This document shows positions 15,970 to 27,615 of a DNA stretch of 64,000 nt, piece by piece. Numbering within the stretch: position 1 is the first letter of the stretch; every line of letters begins with the position of its first letter. The notes under the pieces were generated by a model. The model was not told where the DNA came from. It did not search any database and worked only from the letters and a program-made list of their open reading frames with translations. The position numbers were made by a program, and so were the translations under genes. This DNA is from an uncultured Clostridia bacterium (GTDB lineage: Bacteria > Bacillota > Clostridia > Oscillospirales > Ruminococcaceae), in NCBI GenBank assembly GCA_947625735.1, contig CANQPL010000003.1, positions 1 to 64,000 of the forward strand, written 5' to 3'.

Positions 15970-18946
15970 GTTTTTCGTTTTCCTCCTTGTTTTCATTCTG
16001 TGTTATGTCCTCGTTTACGTCATCGGATACAGTAGGCGCGTTTTGGTCATTATCTGTCTCCTGCGCCTGATCGGGTTCGTTATCCTCATTCTGCATGATA
16101 CCCTTGCCGATATTTTCAGATACCGTAAGCTCGGGAATGTCCTCTTTATTATCTGCCTCCTGCGCTGCGGCAGCCTCTTTTTTGTCCTGTGACCTGAGAT
16201 ATATAATTACCAATACTGCAAAAAGTCCCGACAGTGAGCAGATAATCCCCGTACCCAATCCCTCGGGGAAGAATGTCATTTCTATCTCATGCTCTCCCGC
16301 AGTAAGCTCTACGCCTATAAGGGCATCGCAGAGCTTTACGGGTTCTACCTCCTTGCCGTCTACCTTTACAGTCCAGCCCGGTTCATAGCTTATGGTAGTA
16401 AACATTATGCCGTCCTTTTCGGCAGTGATAGTACCCTTGATGTGATCCTCCTTAAATTCGCTGATGTTAAGAGGATGCTGTCTCAGAGTATCCACAGCCT
16501 CGTGAAATTTTTCCTCATCAAGATAATAGAACAGCTTGTCCTTAAACAGCACCTCATTTTTATCATCGGTTATTGTGGTGATAAGAGAAACTTCTTCTCC
16601 CGGAGAAAATCTGCCGAGAGTCTGTACAACCATATTTCCGCCCTCAAAATAGTAGTCAAGGAACTCCTTGTTGAGCCAGAGATTCACTCGCCTCTCATAG
16701 CTTGACGGCATATAGAAGTAGACAATATCATCAGTAGGCGCATTGAATATAAACTCGATATGGGAATTTTTTCCTGTTTCAATAGGCGTGTACTTTGTAT
16801 GAGTGCCGTAACTTGACTGCTTGGCATTTTCGGGAATTGTCGACAAAACGGGTATTTTCTTAAAATACTCCGTATATTCATCTGATACAAGATAGCTTAA
16901 AAGCTGATTCTGATTCTCAAAAGGATTGTCAAGATCGAAGCTGGTGCCGAGTATAGCATCGTCCGCCATAAATGCAAGGGGCAGCGCATTGGGATTTTCG
17001 TAAACGGCAAAGACATCTTTCTGATCCTTTTCGCCGTTGTTAAAAGCCGATTCGTTTGTGAGTATCAGCTTATCGTAGACCTTGCTTTCGGGTATTTTCA
17101 TCTCGTCCTCAGAGCCGATATCCACTGTTTCCTTTTCCATGACATACTTGATTCCGAGAATTGCGTCCGTCACATAGGTAGCGCCCTTGTACTTGATATA
17201 ATGACCGCCGTAGGAAAAGCCCATGCGCCTTAAAAACTGTATGGGGGCAGCGTTTAAGGTGGAGCTGGAATGAGAAATACCGAAATTTCCCATAGCCATA
17301 GCATCATTTACAGTACGGTGATAATTTTTTTCTATACGGTAAAATCCGCTCTGCTCAAAGGGATCGGTTTCATAGATCATGTTTACGGTATCTCTTCCGA
17401 ATGTTATATACCTGTTATATGACGAATACTTTGAGTAGGTAACATCATCATCTATGGCATTCATCATGGCAAGAGATGAGCCGAAAAGCTCTCCCACAAT
17501 AACTATACCCATTGTATAGGTAAGCACCCGCCTTGCGTCACGCTTTGAGAGCTTTACCGCCCTGATAAAAAGGCAGTATATAAAGGTAAATATTACAGTG
17601 TACCATGATGTGAGAAGAAGATCTGTGCCGTCAAAGCCCTGTTTGCTTACATGAAAGGCATAAACAGCGATAAAAAGTCCCGTAAGTCCCAGATCTTTAA
17701 GAGTGATCCCCTCCAGACGCTCAAAGGCAAGCGCACCCATTATCAGCAGTATAAAGCTGAATGTAAAGCTGTAGCGGTAGGGGAGCCAGTTCGGAACCTG
17801 AAAACCATGCCATGCAAGATCGGCAGTGGAAAGGTACATGGAAAGCAGTATGGTCATCAGCACTGCCCCGAAGCCTATTTTATGTCTGAAGCGTATCCTT
17901 GAATTAAGGAAATAAAGAGGAGCGAGTATAATTGTTATAACTCCGCAGTAAACCACGGGCGAACCCTCGGGACGGCAGGTATCGTAGGTGTTGGGGAGCA
18001 TATTCTTGAAGAAATCAAGAAAATCAAACTGTGTTTTCCACTCGTAGCTGGGTTTTGAAAAATCAAACTTGCCGAGTTTTAAGGAGTAATACAGCGGGAA
18101 CAGCACCCACGCCGCACAGAATGCCGCCAGCACTCCCCCGCAGGCAAATTTTATCCCCGATCTGAAAAAGCTCCTAAGGGACAGCTTATATTCCCTCTGT
18201 CCCGCAAAATAATAGTACAGAAAGTAGATAACAGCGAAAAAGGTTATCATCCAGCCAATGTAAAAATGCGCCATGTACATAAGTGCAAGGGGGATTATAA
18301 AGTGCAGCCAGCCGTTTTCATCAATTATAAGTTCAATTCCCCTGATGATAAGCGGCAGATAAATGAGCCCGTCCAGCCACATGGGGTTCATAAGCTGCTC
18401 CACCATGTAGCCCATAAGTGAATATAGCAGGGAAAAAATAAGGCATACCGGATCGCTGCACCCCTTTGAGTGCCTGAGATAATAAAAGAATGTTATCCCC
18501 GCCGTGCCTACCTTGCAAAGCTGCATGATAAGCAGGGATTCGGTCATCATTGAGCGGGGCAGCACCATTGGTATGAGAGTAAAGGGGCTTGCCAGATAAT
18601 AGGCAAACATACCCATTATCTCACCTGAAAGATTTCTGCTCCAAGATATAAAGGGGCTGCCGTTTCCGTGAAGTACATCTCTCAGATTCTCGAAATAGTA
18701 GACATACTGACCGTTAAGGTCAAGCACCAGCACCGACATATCTCCGAAGGGGTGTACCCCGAACACCGCATAGGCTGCAAAAAGCACCGCTGCGGGGAGG
18801 AAAAATATAAGGATATACATTTTTTTATCCTTGATAAACTGCAATACAGGGTTTGTTTTAAAGACCGATCCTCTTTCCCTGTCATCGGAAGTTTCATTCA
18901 CCGTCAAAGCGGCTCCCGATGAAGAAATATTTTTCGCATCTTCCAT
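15959..18946 (-). CDS. YfhO family polytopic membrane protein
   Basis: 995 residues from ATG 18946 behind CGGAG; the frame-extended TTG at 18970 is rejected. After a cytosolic N-terminus comes a first helix (KKMYILIFFLPAAVLFAAYA) and the conserved YfhO segment LDLNGQYVYYFENLRDVLHG. About a dozen membrane helices follow, then a large extracellular domain with a beta-sandwich-like end (EPGWTVKVDGKEVEPV, ..LTAGEHEIEMTFFPEG). A last helix precedes an acidic cytosolic tail of about 60 residues with reiterated DN/EN motifs. YfhO proteins resemble GT-C glycosyltransferases and are linked to sugar decoration of envelope polymers. The acidic tail is unusual. It is first in an operon with an esterase and a GH5 gene. 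Confidence 0.8.
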   Translation of the reverse strand: MEDAKNISSSGAALTVNETSDDRERGSVFKTNPVLQFIKDKKMYILIFFLPAAVLFAAYAVFGVHPFGDMSVLVLDLNGQYVYYFENLRDVLHGNGSPFISWSRNLSGEIMGMFAYYLASPFTLIPMVLPRSMMTESLLIMQLCKVGTAGITFFYYLRHSKGCSDPVCLIFSLLYSLMGYMVEQLMNPMWLDGLIYLPLIIRGIELIIDENGWLHFIIPLALMYMAHFYIGWMITFFAVIYFLYYYFAGQREYKLSLRSFFRSGIKFACGGVLAAFCAAWVLFPLYYSLKLGKFDFSKPSYEWKTQFDFLDFFKNMLPNTYDTCRPEGSPVVYCGVITIILAPLYFLNSRIRFRHKIGFGAVLMTILLSMYLSTADLAWHGFQVPNWLPYRYSFTFSFILLIMGALAFERLEGITLKDLGLTGLFIAVYAFHVSKQGFDGTDLLLTSWYTVIFTFIYCLFIRAVKLSKRDARRVLTYTMGIVIVGELFGSSLAMMNAIDDDVTYSKYSSYNRYITFGRDTVNMIYETDPFEQSGFYRIEKNYHRTVNDAMAMGNFGISHSSSTLNAAPIQFLRRMGFSYGGHYIKYKGATYVTDAILGIKYVMEKETVDIGSEDEMKIPESKVYDKLILTNESAFNNGEKDQKDVFAVYENPNALPLAFMADDAILGTSFDLDNPFENQNQLLSYLVSDEYTEYFKKIPVLSTIPENAKQSSYGTHTKYTPIETGKNSHIEFIFNAPTDDIVYFYMPSSYERRVNLWLNKEFLDYYFEGGNMVVQTLGRFSPGEEVSLITTITDDKNEVLFKDKLFYYLDEEKFHEAVDTLRQHPLNISEFKEDHIKGTITAEKDGIMFTTISYEPGWTVKVDGKEVEPVKLCDALIGVELTAGEHEIEMTFFPEGLGTGIICSLSGLFAVLVIIYLRSQDKKEAAAAQEADNKEDIPELTVSENIGKGIMQNEDNEPDQAQETDNDQNAPTVSDDVNEDITQNENKEENEKHDI

Positions 18947-19094
18947 AAAAATCTCCGTTCCTGCGGACAAACCGCTAAAAATAACAATACATTTTTATTA
19001 TAATATTTTTCCGTGAAAATTACAAGTGATTAGGGCAAAGTTCTGCAAAATTTTTTTCTTTCCCGAGCGGCATTTTTTGTGTAGTTTATACTAT

Positions 19095-19137
19095 AAAAGG
19101 AAGCGGAAAAAGACTTTTTAAGCCTCTCTCCGCTCCC
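19095..19137 (-). terminator. Probable terminator of the uvrA operon
   Basis: On the minus strand GGGAGCGGA pairs with TCCGCTTCC (19137-19129 and 19107-19099), followed by TTTT. It starts right after the uvrA stop codon. The T-run is short. Confidence 0.55.
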
Positions 19138-19139
19138 TG

Positions 19140-22019
19140 TTACTGCTCTTTCTTTTTTCTTCCCCGTTTCTTTGCGGGCGCACTGCTCACAGAGCGTCCA
19201 AGCATGGGCGCAAGATACCTGCCCGTATAGCTTTTTTCGCAGCCTGCTATCTCCTCGGGAGTGCCGCAGGCAACAACGGTCCCGCCCTTGTCGCCGCCCT
19301 CGGGACCCAGATCGATTATATAGTCCGCACACTTTATCACGTCAAGATTATGCTCTATGACAAGCACCGTATTTCCCGAATCGCACAGCTTCTGAAGTAC
19401 TTCAAGCAGCTTGCTCACATCTGCCGTGTGAAGTCCCGTGGTAGGCTCATCAAGAATATATATGGTCCTGCCCGTGGAGCGCTTTGAAAGCTCAGCAGCG
19501 AGCTTTACCCTCTGAGCCTCTCCTCCCGAAAGGGTAGTAGCGGGCTGACCTATCTTGATATAGCCAAGCCCCACCTCTCTGAGGGTAAGGAGCTTGCGGT
19601 AAATTTTCTGATGATTGGAGAAAAACTCCACGCCCTCGTCCACCGTCATTTCCAGAACATCATAAATATTCTTTCCCTTATATCTGACCTCCAGAGTTTC
19701 ACGGTTATACCGCTTGCCCTTGCACACCTCACAGGGAACGTAAACATCAGGCAGAAAATGCATCTCTATCTTGATTATGCCGTCTCCCTCGCACGCCTCG
19801 CAGCGTCCTCCCTTTACGTTAAAGGAGAATCTGCCCGAGGTATAGCCGTGCATTTTGGCGTCATTTGTCTGAGCAAACAGATCCCTTATATCGTTGAACA
19901 CGCCTGTATAGGTGGCAGGATTTGAACGTGGCGTTCTGCCGATAGGCGACTGGTCTATAGCTATCACCTTGTCCAGATTTTCCATGCCCTCCATATCGTC
20001 AAAATCTCCCGCTCTCGTTCTTGCACGGTTGAGCTTTGCCGCAAGATATTTATAAATTATCTGATTTACAAGGGAGCTTTTTCCCGAACCCGAAACACCC
20101 GTAACACAGGTAAATGTTCCCAGCGGCAGGGATACGGTGATATTTTTGAGATTGTTCTCTCTTGCGCCCTTTACTGTAAGGAAATAACCGTTTCCCTCTC
20201 TGCGCTTTTCAGGAACGGGAACAGATCGTCTGCCCGACAGATAAGCTCCCGTAATTGAGCGTTCGCAGTTCATCACATCTTCAAGAGTACCCGCACAGAT
20301 GATCTCGCCGCCGTTTACCCCCGCATATGGACCCACGTCTACTATAAAATCGGCAGCTCTCATTGTATCCTCGTCATGTTCTACCACGATAAGGGTATTT
20401 CCCAGATCACGAAGCCTTTTGAGCGTATCTATCAGCTTGTCATTATCCCTCTGATGAAGTCCGATAGAAGGCTCATCAAGTATATACAGCACTCCCACAA
20501 GTGAGGAGCCTATCTGAGTGGCAAGCCTTATCCGCTGAGATTCGCCGCCCGAAAGCGTTCCCGCCGAACGGGAAAGGGTAAGGTATTCAAGTCCTACGCT
20601 TCTTAGAAAATTCAGACGGCTGCCTATCTCCTTGACTATTCTCTCTCCGATAAAGCGTTCTCTTTCCGTAAGGGGGAGATTTTCAAAGAAGTCACAGCAG
20701 CGGGCGACGGACATATCCGTGACCTCGGCAATGTTCTTGTTTCCGACGGTAACTCCCAGTATCTCCTTTTTCAGACGCTTGCCCTTGCAGGCAGGACACT
20801 CCTCCTCGCTCATATACTGCTCAATATCCGCCTTGCTCCACTCTGAGCTGCTGTCCCGATAACGTCTTTCCAGATTGGGGATAACGCCCTCAAAGGGCTG
20901 ACTGTATACCCCTCCGCCGTAGGAGGTGGCACGGTGCAGCTCCAGCTTTTTTTCTCCCGTTCCGTAAAGAATGGCATTTACCGCCTCATCGCTCCAGTCC
21001 CCTATGGGAGAATCAAGGCTTTCCCCGTACATATCGGCTATACCTTTAAAGTACATCATGGCTATGGAATTATCGTCCGTAGTTGACCAGCCGCTTGCCT
21101 TTACTGCGCCCTGTTTTATGGAAAGATCGGGATTCGGTATTATAAGGTCGGGGTCTATCCTGCGGAAAACGCCAAGTCCCGTACACTTTTCACAAGCGCC
21201 GTAAGGGTTATTGAAGGAAAACATTCTCGGAGAAAGCTCCTCCATTGAAACACCATGCTCAGGGCAGGCGTAGTTCTGTGAGAACAGAAGCTCCTCCCCT
21301 CCGATAACATCGGCAATAATGACACCGCCCGATATTCCTGCGGCTGTTTCGATGCTGTCTGCAAGTCTTGATTCTGTTCCGGGCTTTACCGCAAGCCTGT
21401 CCACCACAATTTCAATGGTATGCTTCTTATTTTTTTCGAGTTTTATCTCCTCGGAAAGTTCATAAACTATGCCGTCAGCTCTCACACGTACATAGCCCGA
21501 TCTTTTGGCTTTTTCCAGCTCCTTGACGTGTTCGCCCTTTCTGCCCCTGACCACCGGAGCGAGTATCTGAAGTCTTGTACCCTGCGGCAGAGCCATGATA
21601 CTGTCCACTATCTGATCCACAGTCTGCTGTGTGATCTCTCTGCCGCAGACGGGGCAGTGAGGTATGCCTATGCGGGCATAAAGCAGTCTGAAATAATCAT
21701 AAATCTCCGTTACCGTTCCCACAGTGGAGCGGGGATTTTTCGATGTGGTTTTCTGATCTATGGAAATGGCGGGAGAAAGTCCCTCAATGGAATCCACATC
21801 GGGCTTATCCATCTGACCGAGAAACATTCTCGCATATGATGACAGACTTTCCACATATCTTCTCTGTCCGTCTGCATAAATGGTATCAAACGCAAGAGAG
21901 GACTTTCCCGATCCGGAAAGCCCCGTCATTACAATCAGCTTATCGCGGGGCAGTTCAAGATCCACATTTTTAAGATTATGCTCCCTTGCACCTTTGATAA
22001 CTATTTTATCTATAGGCAT
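19140..22019 (-). CDS. uvrA: Excinuclease ABC subunit A
   Basis: 959 residues, full length. Two ABC ATPase halves are present: the first Walker A is [16 protein letters not shown] near residue 34, the second [16 protein letters not shown] in the second half, with [12 protein letters not shown] and [12 protein letters not shown] signatures. Zinc-finger CxxC pairs are seen at CPVCG, CEKCTG, CPACKG, CEACEG and CEVCKG. UvrA dimers find bulky DNA lesions and load UvrB for nucleotide excision repair. The gene starts 17 bp after radC, behind GGAAAGGA. uvrB is not in this window. The C-terminus ends in a short Lys/Arg-rich tail. Confidence 0.97.
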   Translation of the reverse strand: MPIDKIVIKGAREHNLKNVDLELPRDKLIVMTGLSGSGKSSLAFDTIYADGQRRYVESLSSYARMFLGQMDKPDVDSIEGLSPAISIDQKTTSKNPRSTVGTVTEIYDYFRLLYARIGIPHCPVCGREITQQTVDQIVDSIMALPQGTRLQILAPVVRGRKGEHVKELEKAKRSGYVRVRADGIVYELSEEIKLEKNKKHTIEIVVDRLAVKPGTESRLADSIETAAGISGGVIIADVIGGEELLFSQNYACPEHGVSMEELSPRMFSFNNPYGACEKCTGLGVFRRIDPDLIIPNPDLSIKQGAVKASGWSTTDDNSIAMMYFKGIADMYGESLDSPIGDWSDEAVNAILYGTGEKKLELHRATSYGGGVYSQPFEGVIPNLERRYRDSSSEWSKADIEQYMSEEECPACKGKRLKKEILGVTVGNKNIAEVTDMSVARCCDFFENLPLTERERFIGERIVKEIGSRLNFLRSVGLEYLTLSRSAGTLSGGESQRIRLATQIGSSLVGVLYILDEPSIGLHQRDNDKLIDTLKRLRDLGNTLIVVEHDEDTMRAADFIVDVGPYAGVNGGEIICAGTLEDVMNCERSITGAYLSGRRSVPVPEKRREGNGYFLTVKGARENNLKNITVSLPLGTFTCVTGVSGSGKSSLVNQIIYKYLAAKLNRARTRAGDFDDMEGMENLDKVIAIDQSPIGRTPRSNPATYTGVFNDIRDLFAQTNDAKMHGYTSGRFSFNVKGGRCEACEGDGIIKIEMHFLPDVYVPCEVCKGKRYNRETLEVRYKGKNIYDVLEMTVDEGVEFFSNHQKIYRKLLTLREVGLGYIKIGQPATTLSGGEAQRVKLAAELSKRSTGRTIYILDEPTTGLHTADVSKLLEVLQKLCDSGNTVLVIEHNLDVIKCADYIIDLGPEGGDKGGTVVACGTPEEIAGCEKSYTGRYLAPMLGRSVSSAPAKKRGRKKKEQ

Positions 22020-22036
22020 AATATTATCCTTTCCTG

Positions 22037-22867
22037 TCAGTCAAAAATACCCAGATCACCGTTTTCTCTCATGGAATAGATCTTGTCCTCACCGAAGATA
22101 AGATGATCCATAAGTCTTATTTCCAGCTCATCAAGCACTCTTATTACTTTTCTTGTAAACGCAATGTCATAATCGCTGGGATCGCTGCCCGAATTCAGAT
22201 GATTATGAGCAAGTATCGCCATTGCCCCTCTGCTGTCCATAGCCGCATACACCATTTTTCTCATTGCCACAGGAGAATATACGGTGCTGCCCCTGCCTAT
22301 CTCGGTGATTTTTATAAGCCGCAGCTTTTCATCAAAGCAGCCGAGAAGCACCTTTTCGGTCTTTTCTCCCACAAAATAGGGCTTTATCAGATCGCACAGC
22401 TCATTGTACGTACCTGCCTTAACGCTGTCCTCCCCCTCATATCTGCAAAGATAGTACATCGGCAGCAGCTTTGGTATCAGCTTGAACAGTATAGCCGTAT
22501 TTTCCGTAACGCCCCGCACAGCGGTTATTTCCTCTATCGGAGCATCAAAAATGCCCGAAAGCGTGCCGAATTTATCCAGCAGCTTATAGGCGATGAGCTT
22601 TGTATCTCTGCGGGGAATGGTAAAAAACAGCAGCATTTCCAGTATCTCATGAGGTGCAAGAGCATTTTCTCCTGCCCGCAGAAAACGTTCTTTGAGTCTT
22701 TTCCTGTGACCCTCGTAATATTTTTTGTCCTCGTCCTCGTTCTTATCCTCGTATTTTGCTTCTTCCTGTGCATCAATGCTTCTGAGCAGAGCGCTGACCG
22801 CCTCCACCGCACGGTCAAGCTCCTCCTCTCCCACCGAGCGAGCCGCTCTTTCATGCTGTTCTTCCAT
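22037..22867 (-). CDS. radC: RadC family JAB-domain protein
   Basis: 276 residues. An acidic N-terminus ([14 protein letters not shown], then [14 protein letters not shown]) precedes the RadC helix-hairpin-helix segment ([21 protein letters not shown]) and the JAB/MPN domain with metal-binding [14 protein letters not shown]. The usual motif is HNHPSG, so Pro-Ser are replaced by Leu-Asn while both His and the Asp remain. The biochemical role of RadC is not settled despite the historical DNA-repair label. It stands in the DUF4250-unknown-radC-uvrA operon. Confidence 0.9.
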   Translation of the reverse strand: MEEQHERAARSVGEEELDRAVEAVSALLRSIDAQEEAKYEDKNEDEDKKYYEGHRKRLKERFLRAGENALAPHEILEMLLFFTIPRRDTKLIAYKLLDKFGTLSGIFDAPIEEITAVRGVTENTAILFKLIPKLLPMYYLCRYEGEDSVKAGTYNELCDLIKPYFVGEKTEKVLLGCFDEKLRLIKITEIGRGSTVYSPVAMRKMVYAAMDSRGAMAILAHNHLNSGSDPSDYDIAFTRKVIRVLDELEIRLMDHLIFGEDKIYSMRENGDLGIFD

Positions 22868-22910
22868 ATGAACGCTCCCGCACGCCTGTCATGCATAGAC
22901 AGGCTCAAAA

Positions 22911-23609
22911 TTATTCCGACACCCGCACAATTGCTCTGCGGATCGTTCTGCCGTTTTCCGCCGATACACACCCTTGCATAAGCACCTCTGTGACCGTGCC
23001 GCCCTTTACGCCCGACACGCTGCGATGGAGCTTTTCATCGAACGGATCTCCCTTTCTGACCGTCATGAGCATACAGACAGGATTTTTACATGAGGCATTG
23101 ACGCAGGAGAGCAGATATGAATAAAGCTCGTTTAAAACGGCAATATCCGCCTTTTTTTCGCCGCAGTCCTCCATAATGAGCCATTCCGTAATATTTCTCA
23201 GTCCCGAAAGGTTATCCCTCTGAACGCCGCTCATAAATACGCCGCTGACGGTAAAATTCGGAAAACATTCCCGCAGGTCATCAAGTGTCTCATCAGAAAG
23301 GGTTCTGAGCTTTTCAAAGAGGGCTATCTGCATGGCAAAGCCGCTGCAATACTCATCAAGGGAGCTTTTATAGCGTTTTATCTCCCGTGCGGCTGCGGCA
23401 TTTTCGCCCTGAAGCCTGCTGACCCCCGGTTCAAGAAGAGCGATCTTCCGTGAGAGGAAATTATTTTCCGCAGCAAGAGCAGAAGCGTCTGTTCCGGGAA
23501 AAAGCTCTGTCTGTCCCTCAAGATGATCCTCATCTGCCTTGCCCGCCGGTATCCCTATCAGCTCCGCCTTGATATTTTCATCTGCAAGAGCCTCTGTAAA
23601 CAAATTCAT
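22911..23609 (-). CDS. Hypothetical protein with central coiled coil
   Basis: 232 residues, no signal peptide or membrane helix, and no family that I recognise. Residues ~45-100 look like a coiled coil (ALAAENNFLSRKIALLE and onward). The C-terminal half holds four cysteines in CVNASCKNPVC and LMEDC-like positions, then a beta-rich end. It is 43 bp upstream of radC and 19 bp after the DUF4250 gene, so it is part of that operon. A DNA-repair or stress role would be only guilt by association. Confidence 0.6.
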   Translation of the reverse strand: MNLFTEALADENIKAELIGIPAGKADEDHLEGQTELFPGTDASALAAENNFLSRKIALLEPGVSRLQGENAAAAREIKRYKSSLDEYCSGFAMQIALFEKLRTLSDETLDDLRECFPNFTVSGVFMSGVQRDNLSGLRNITEWLIMEDCGEKKADIAVLNELYSYLLSCVNASCKNPVCMLMTVRKGDPFDEKLHRSVSGVKGGTVTEVLMQGCVSAENGRTIRRAIVRVSE

Positions 23610-23628
23610 ATATTTTTGACGGCTTCAC

Positions 23629-23820
23629 TTATGTCTCATGCGCCTTTCCTGCGAATCTGTTGAGCCTTTCGTCATATACATAGCCTGCATTCCCGAGGGT
23701 ATTTTCCAGCTCCTCTTTCGGGATATCCAGATCATCGCAGAGTGCGTCAAGATCGCAGTAGGTATCTCTCAGCCTTGTGTTTATGACGCTCATAAGCATT
23801 ATGGGATCCTTCGGAAGCAT
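23629..23820 (-). CDS. DUF4250 family small protein
   Basis: 63 residues, with the family's typical opening LPKDPIMLMSVINTRLRDTY, a central acidic LDALCDDLDIPKEELE segment and the ending GYVYDERLNRF. DUF4250 proteins are short, widespread in Clostridia and of unknown function. This is the first gene of the four-gene operon leading to uvrA. A GAGAGG-type site precedes ATG 23820. Confidence 0.8.
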   Translation of the reverse strand: MLPKDPIMLMSVINTRLRDTYCDLDALCDDLDIPKEELENTLGNAGYVYDERLNRFAGKAHET

Positions 23821-24039
23821 TTATTACCTCTCCTTTGCGGAAATTACAAGAAAATTATATCATATTTTTTCACGAATGTCAAGTTTTTTTATCGGTAAAA
23901 TTTGCCGGAAAACTTGCGCGGATTTTTTATTTTGATTGCCCCATTATTTTTTGGAGGAGTATTTCCGATTTTTTCGTCTGACGGCGAATGAACGATAAGC
24001 AGGCGGGAATTTTACGGATTGCAAAATGTTTTTTATAAA

Positions 24040-24478
24040 GTGCAGATTTGTTTATCGGGATTTTTTATTTTGTTTACCCCCGTTTTTTATGGCACTGATG
24101 TGCCGTGCAGACTTCTTTACGTCAGCAGATAACCGCCGCATTTTTTTAACTCCCCCGATTATGTGGTATAAATTTGTAGGTAAGGCTCTCCCCGTGTTTC
24201 CTCGTGCGGCGGTTATCCCATCCCCCGTTTATCCGCTCCCATGCTTGATTGTTGAGATTTGTTTGTTATGTTTCTCCTTTGCCGGGGGTTCACCCCAGAC
24301 CCCACGAGGGCGCTGCCCCTCGACCCTGCAAGGGCGCTGCCCTTGACCCGCAGCCTTTTGAAAAAAGGCTGGCGAAAACTTTACCTTGTGTTTGTTTTGC
24401 TTAGATTTTCTTTTTTTGCGTCCTTACCTTTGACTTTGCCTTGTGTTTGGTTTGCTTTGCTTAGATTTTTTCTTTTGC
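24040..24478 (+). repeat. Family-2 long dispersed repeat, left arm
   Basis: About 440 bp that recur in inverted orientation at 30241-30685. Shared blocks include GCAGATTTGTTTAT, CCGTGCAGACT, AACCGCCGCATTTTTTT, GTTGAGATTTGTTTGTT, CTCCTTTGCCGGGG, the GC-rich GGGCGCTGCCCTTGACCCGC, AGCCTTTTGAAAAAAGGC and a twice-occurring TTTGCTTAGA motif. No long conserved frame. Upstream, 23821-24039 is AT-rich with no gene seen. Confidence 0.85.
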
Positions 24479-24504
24479 TGCCACCGTTTTTTCCGATCTT
24501 CCCC

Positions 24505-24533
24505 TTGACATTAATTATCTTATCTGCTATAAT
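24505..24533 (+). promoter_or_regulatory. Promoter of purA
   Basis: TTGACA at 24505-24510, TATAAT at 24528-24533, spacer 17 bp. The 5' leader of about 70 nt contains the stem CTGCCGA/TCGGCAG enclosed by AAGAC/GTCTT pairing. It does not match the PurR-box or guanine riboswitch patterns that I know. Confidence 0.85.
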
Positions 24534-24596
24534 AAGACAGAAGACGATTGCTGCCGATCTTTTTCGGCAGTCCGTCTTAACTTAAATTTGAAATGA

Positions 24597-25886
<1,290 letters not shown>

Positions 25887-25968
25887 CGCTCTCCTTTCAC
25901 GGGCGAGGTACAGGAAAAGCAGATACAGCTTTTATGTACTCCTCCCCCGTCAGACCTCCGTAAAGATC

Positions 25969-26018
25969 TCCGCAGTGCTGTACGGCACCCATGTGTCGGA
26001 CAGCACTTCACGGATTTT
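25969..26018 (+). terminator. Possible terminator of purA
   Basis: AGTGCTGT (25974-25981) pairs with ACAGCACT (26000-26007), with further CCG/CGG pairing outside, then ATTTTT. The loop is long and the T-run short. The rest of 25887-26142 shows no gene. Confidence 0.45.
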
Positions 26019-26142
26019 TGGGGCAGGTCTGTTATTTTTTGTGTATATTTCCAAAAAACGCCGCCTCTTTGCTCCGATTTTTTACTTATGCAAAATCACG
26101 AAATAAAACAAAAATTTTTTATGAAGAAATTTTAAAAAAGTG

Positions 26143-26171
26143 TTGCATTTTCTGAAATGATGTGTTATAAT
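26143..26171 (+). promoter_or_regulatory. Promoter of the PAS-GGDEF gene
   Basis: TTGCAT at 26143-26148, TATAAT at 26166-26171, spacer 17 bp. Confidence 0.75.
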
Positions 26172-26223
26172 TGTTTATAAAGGCAGTGTATTCTGCAAAT
26201 ATTATGTAAAGGAGCAGCGTGTT

Positions 26224-27543
26224 ATGGATAACAGGATCGCTGACATCACAGACCCGTCTGTCATTGTTGCTGCAGATAACTGCACAGACCTGTATTTTAA
26301 GCTATTTAATAATATGTATGACGGTCTGAGCGTTTTTGAGTATTGCGGCAGCAAGGTGCGTGCGCTGTACCTTAACGAACGGTATTTTGAAAATGTGGGA
26401 TATACAAAGGAGCAGTACCGCCCCTATTATGACAATATTACCGTTACCCTACTTGAAGAGGACGAAAAGAAAATTTTTAAGTGCGTTAATGACTGCATGA
26501 AAAGCGGAAAGGATATCCGCTGCGATGTGCGGGGCTACAAGGCTGACGGCTCTGTAGGCTGGTTCTGCGTTAAGGCACGTCCCGTGGATTTTATCAAAAG
26601 TGCAAATCCCGTATTTCTTGCCACTATCACCGATATTACGGAAAGAAAGCAGCTTGAACTGGAGCTTATGATAAACAGTGAGCGCTACCGTATACTGAAA
26701 GAAACAGTTTCGGCACTGCTGTTTGAGTATAAGCCCTTTGATGACCGCATGATCTTTTCCCATGGTGACATCGGGGAATATGTTATCGAAAATTATACCG
26801 TTTATCTGAGAAAGGGCAACAGGATCCACCCCCATGATGTAAATTACTATTTCAACACCCTGTCAAGAGCGTGCAGGAAAACTTCAAAGGGTTTTATTGA
26901 TCTGCGTTCCTACTACTCTGCGGAAAACGGCTACGCTCATTACAGAGTGTTCTACTCCAGTATTGCCGATGAATACGGGAGCGTGATAAGCGTAGTAGGC
27001 AGGGTAGAGCCTATCAGCAGGGAAAGAGGAACTCAGCCTGTTTCCGTACGGCAGGACAGCCGTGAGACTTTCGGTCTGAGTACCGCCCATGAGGGTATGC
27101 CTCTTATTGAAAGCAAGATAGCTTCCTCAAATTCAACGGGCTTTCTCGCAATAATTGATGTGGACGATCTTTCAGAAATAAACGAGAAATTCGGCGAGGA
27201 AACGGGAACCCGCATAATCAGAACCGCAGCGGGCATTCTTTCGGATATATTTACTGATGCGGTAATATTTCGCTATTACGGAGATGAATTTGTAGTCTAC
27301 ATCGAAAATATTACCGAAACACAGCTTTTTGAGATGTTCGACAGGCTTCTGCTTGCCGCAAAAAATACCGCTCTCAAAGATAATATACCCGACTTTACAT
27401 TCAGCGCCGGCTTTGCGTATGCAAAAAACAATCCCGAAAAGAAAATTCAGGTAAAGGATTATTTCATCACCGCAGACAAGGCTCTTTTTAAAGCTAAACA
27501 GGACGGAAAGAACAGAATGTATTCCGAAAGGGTCATATTCTGA
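26224..27543 (+). CDS. PAS-GGDEF signalling protein with YGDEF signature
   Basis: 439 residues, no membrane helix. Residues ~20-142 form a PAS domain (NMYDGLSVFEY ... FLATITDITERKQLE). A second PAS-like region spans ~150-260 (EYGSVISVVGR). The GGDEF domain occupies ~300-435 with IDVDDLSEINEKFG and RYYGDEFV (YGDEF at 352-356). The first Gly of GGDEF is Tyr, which may lower or abolish diguanylate cyclase activity, and no RxxD inhibitory site is visible. It could be a weak cyclase, a nucleotide-binding sensor or a degenerate protein. It is transcribed alone from its own promoter. Confidence 0.85.
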   Translation: MDNRIADITDPSVIVAADNCTDLYFKLFNNMYDGLSVFEYCGSKVRALYLNERYFENVGYTKEQYRPYYDNITVTLLEEDEKKIFKCVNDCMKSGKDIRCDVRGYKADGSVGWFCVKARPVDFIKSANPVFLATITDITERKQLELELMINSERYRILKETVSALLFEYKPFDDRMIFSHGDIGEYVIENYTVYLRKGNRIHPHDVNYYFNTLSRACRKTSKGFIDLRSYYSAENGYAHYRVFYSSIADEYGSVISVVGRVEPISRERGTQPVSVRQDSRETFGLSTAHEGMPLIESKIASSNSTGFLAIIDVDDLSEINEKFGEETGTRIIRTAAGILSDIFTDAVIFRYYGDEFVVYIENITETQLFEMFDRLLLAAKNTALKDNIPDFTFSAGFAYAKNNPEKKIQVKDYFITADKALFKAKQDGKNRMYSERVIF

Positions 27544-27615
27544 ATGCTGTTCTGCGGCAGTGCCGACCCTGACTGTATATAGAAATTTTCCGAACCGATT
27601 TGTTAAAATCAACCG

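Noticed and set aside
24026-24585. Two plus-strand frames of ~106-108 codons
   Set aside because: They read through the family-2 repeat and the purA promoter; the frame is not kept in the second repeat copy.
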